Below are positions 7,147 through 7,738 of a stretch of DNA of 7,738 nucleotides, piece by piece (the stretch's first letter is position 1; the number at the start of each line of letters is the position of its first letter). The notes under the pieces were generated by a model. The model had not been told where the DNA came from. It was given only the letters and a program-made list of their open reading frames with translations, and ran no database searches. The position numbers were made by a program, and so were the translations under genes. The DNA lies in assembly GCA_913046815.1 (NCBI GenBank), contig CAJWTE010000028.1, positions 1 through 7,738 on the forward strand. Reading direction: 5' to 3'. This DNA is from an uncultured bacterium (lineage in GTDB: Bacteria; Patescibacteriota; Minisyncoccia; Phycocordibacterales; UBA918).

Positions 7147-7240
7147 CGAGCACCTTTAGGGTAATATTTGCGGACATAACTCGCACAACTCATCATTGTG
7201 ACTTGTACAAGATAAAGCAATACGACCTTAAAGGTGCTCG
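7147..7240 (-). repeat. Insertion hairpin A, copy 1, at the P19 position of rnpB
   Basis: 94 bases bounded by the inverted repeat CGAGCACCTTTA / TAAAGGTGCTCG (12 bp, 13 if the flanking C and G are counted). It lies in the RNA between ATATGACCATCC and GACAGAATTCGG, which corresponds to the site of helix P19 (E. coli GAATGACTGTC to GACAGAACCCGG). On the minus strand the inside folds further: TATTGC with GCAAATA (one bulge) and CACAA with TTGTG. It also holds the palindrome CTTGTACAAG (7202-7211). It is 93/94 identical to copy 2, in the same orientation. Confidence 0.9.
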
Positions 7241-7291
7241 GGATGGTCATATACCTGGGAAATATGTTGCCATATTCCTCTTGCGACTCTC

Positions 7292-7385
7292 CGAGCACCT
7301 TTAGGGTAATATTTGCGGACATAACTCGCACAACTCATCATTGTGATTTGTACAAGATAAAGCAATACGACCTTAAAGGTGCTCG
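7292..7385 (-). repeat. Insertion hairpin A, copy 2, after conserved region IV of rnpB (P15 area)
   Basis: 94 bases, differing from copy 1 only at 7347 (T against C at 7202), with the same 12-bp terminal inverted repeat. In the RNA it lies between GCAAGACCGTGT and GAGAGTCGCAAGAGG, the place of the P15-P17 arm. The flanks of copies 1 and 2 do not match and no target-site duplication is visible. The single difference reduces the CTTGTACAAG palindrome to TTGTACAA. Confidence 0.9.
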
Positions 7386-7501
7386 ACACGGTCTTGCACA
7401 CTAGTAAGGATTTTGCCGTTTCACTCTTGTGTCACCACAAGATTATTCCCGAAGGAACCCTAAGCATTTCTGCCTTGGCGTCACTGCTCGCACCTCTCCC
7501 A

Positions 7502-7591
7502 GCTCCAGATTCGAAATAATGTTTTACTGACTTTTCAGCACTGTCTACATACTATTGAAAAACCAGTACTACACGATCACAAATCTGGAGC
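7502..7591 (-). repeat. Insertion hairpin B, copy 1, in the P9 area of rnpB
   Basis: 90 bases bounded by GCTCCAGATT / AATCTGGAGC (10-bp inverted repeat). In the RNA it follows the P8-like hairpin and precedes TGGGAGAGGTGCGAG, where P9 normally lies. On the minus strand an inner stem can form: ACTG and TTTTC with GAAAA and CAGT, closing a loop that contains TATGTAGACAG. It is unrelated in sequence to element A. Confidence 0.87.
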
Positions 7592-7666
7592 CGAGCGACG
7601 GGGGTTACCCGCTACCATGCTCCAAGTACTACAAATAGCACTGGATGTGTTCGGACTTTCCTCCCG

Positions 7667-7738
7667 GCTCCAGATTCGAAATAATGTTTTACTGACTTTT
7701 CAGCACTGTCTACATGCTATTGAAAAACCAGTACTACA
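7667..7738 (-). repeat. Insertion hairpin B, copy 2, just 5' of conserved region I (P3 position), cut by the window edge
   Basis: 72 visible bases, identical to the corresponding part of copy 1 except at 7716 (G against A at 7551). It ends CTGGAGC immediately before CGGGAGGAAAGTCC in the RNA, which is the place of helix P3. The other arm of the inverted repeat should lie within about 18 bases beyond the window. Confidence 0.87.

Larger units (their letters stand above)
7121..7738 (-). ncRNA. rnpB: RNase P RNA, 5' end outside the window, carrying four hairpin insertions
   Basis: RNase P RNA is the catalytic subunit that removes 5' leaders from pre-tRNAs. Read on the minus strand, conserved region I GGGAGGAAAGTCCGAA is at 7650-7665 and region V ACAGAATTCGGCTTA at 7131-7145. 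They form the core helix P4: AAG/CTT, the universal bulged U, then CCGAA with TTCGG, a covariant of the usual CCGGG/CCCGG. Also visible are a P8-like hairpin with GGTAAC (7594-7613), P12 (7426-7441), GAGTGAAACGGC (7415-7426), region IV GTGTGCAAGACCG (7389-7401) with ACAC/GTGT for P5, and P18 with a GCAA loop (7258-7278). ATGTGTCC (7122-7129) should be the 3' strand of P1, so the missing 5' end should contain GGACACAT. Helices P13 and P14 seem absent. Removing the four insertions leaves a core of about 270 visible bases. The terminator follows directly. I see no protein gene in this stretch. Confidence 0.93.

Noticed and set aside
7047..7331. 94-codon minus-strand open frame across the terminator and rnpB
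   Set aside because: It runs through element A, P18 and region V of the RNase P RNA; the peptide repeats itself only because the element does.
7147..7385. Composite transposon or insertion sequence
   Set aside because: No transposase, no target-site duplication, and the elements are under 100 bases in direct orientation; at most non-autonomous.
7631..7643. Possible degenerate remnant of element B in the stretch TGTAGTACTTGGAGC (minus strand) between region I and P8
   Set aside because: It shares TGTAGTACT and TGGAGC with the interior and end of B, but the matches are short and the stretch is explained by a hairpin CCAGTGCTA/TAGTACTTGG of the RNA itself.
7147..7738. CRISPR array or tandem repeat locus
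   Set aside because: There are only two copies of each of two unrelated units, each with inverted-repeat ends, and the spacers between them are conserved RNase P core sequence.

Overview
The window looks like a piece of an AT-rich bacterial genome from the Candidate Phyla Radiation (Patescibacteria), probably the Parcubacteria. This is an inference from several things: compact spacing (gaps of about 20-40 bases), no Shine-Dalgarno sequences in front of the genes, a divergent MurJ, an O-antigen-ligase-like protein fused to TPRs, and very small membrane proteins. No marker gene settles the taxonomy.

Layout, left to right. A truncated HI0933/BaiN-type flavoprotein gene (minus) starts at 205 behind its own promoter. 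An 18-bp perfect hairpin terminator (268-307) closes the next minus-strand unit, an FtsB/DivIC-like division protein (576-947) followed by a small glutaredoxin (323-556). A 39-residue single-pass membrane protein (972-1091, plus), too short for ordinary ORF calling, is divergent from the ftsB-like gene. It shares a TTAA stop-codon palindrome with the end of lepA. Next come lepA (EF-4), murJ and a large Wzy/WaaL-like-TPR gene, all minus and closely spaced; transcription runs from the TPR gene through murJ to lepA. A strong 12-bp hairpin terminator (7093-7120) separates them from the RNA gene on the right.

The right end, 7121-7738, has no protein gene. It is the 3' and central part of the RNase P RNA gene rnpB on the minus strand, recognised by its conserved regions I, IV and V and by a covarying P4 helix. 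The gene is interrupted by two different hairpin-forming elements of about 90 bases, each present twice (A: 94 bases, 93 identical; B: 90 bases, 71 of 72 visible bases identical). They sit at peripheral helix positions. More than half of the visible RNA is insertion. This is the most unusual thing in the window.

Functional theme: murJ, the Wzy-like gene and the ftsB-like gene point to envelope and division work; lepA and rnpB to translation and tRNA maturation; the glutaredoxin and flavoprotein to redox. Several genes have a -10-like hexamer exactly six bases before the start codon, which suggests leaderless transcripts.
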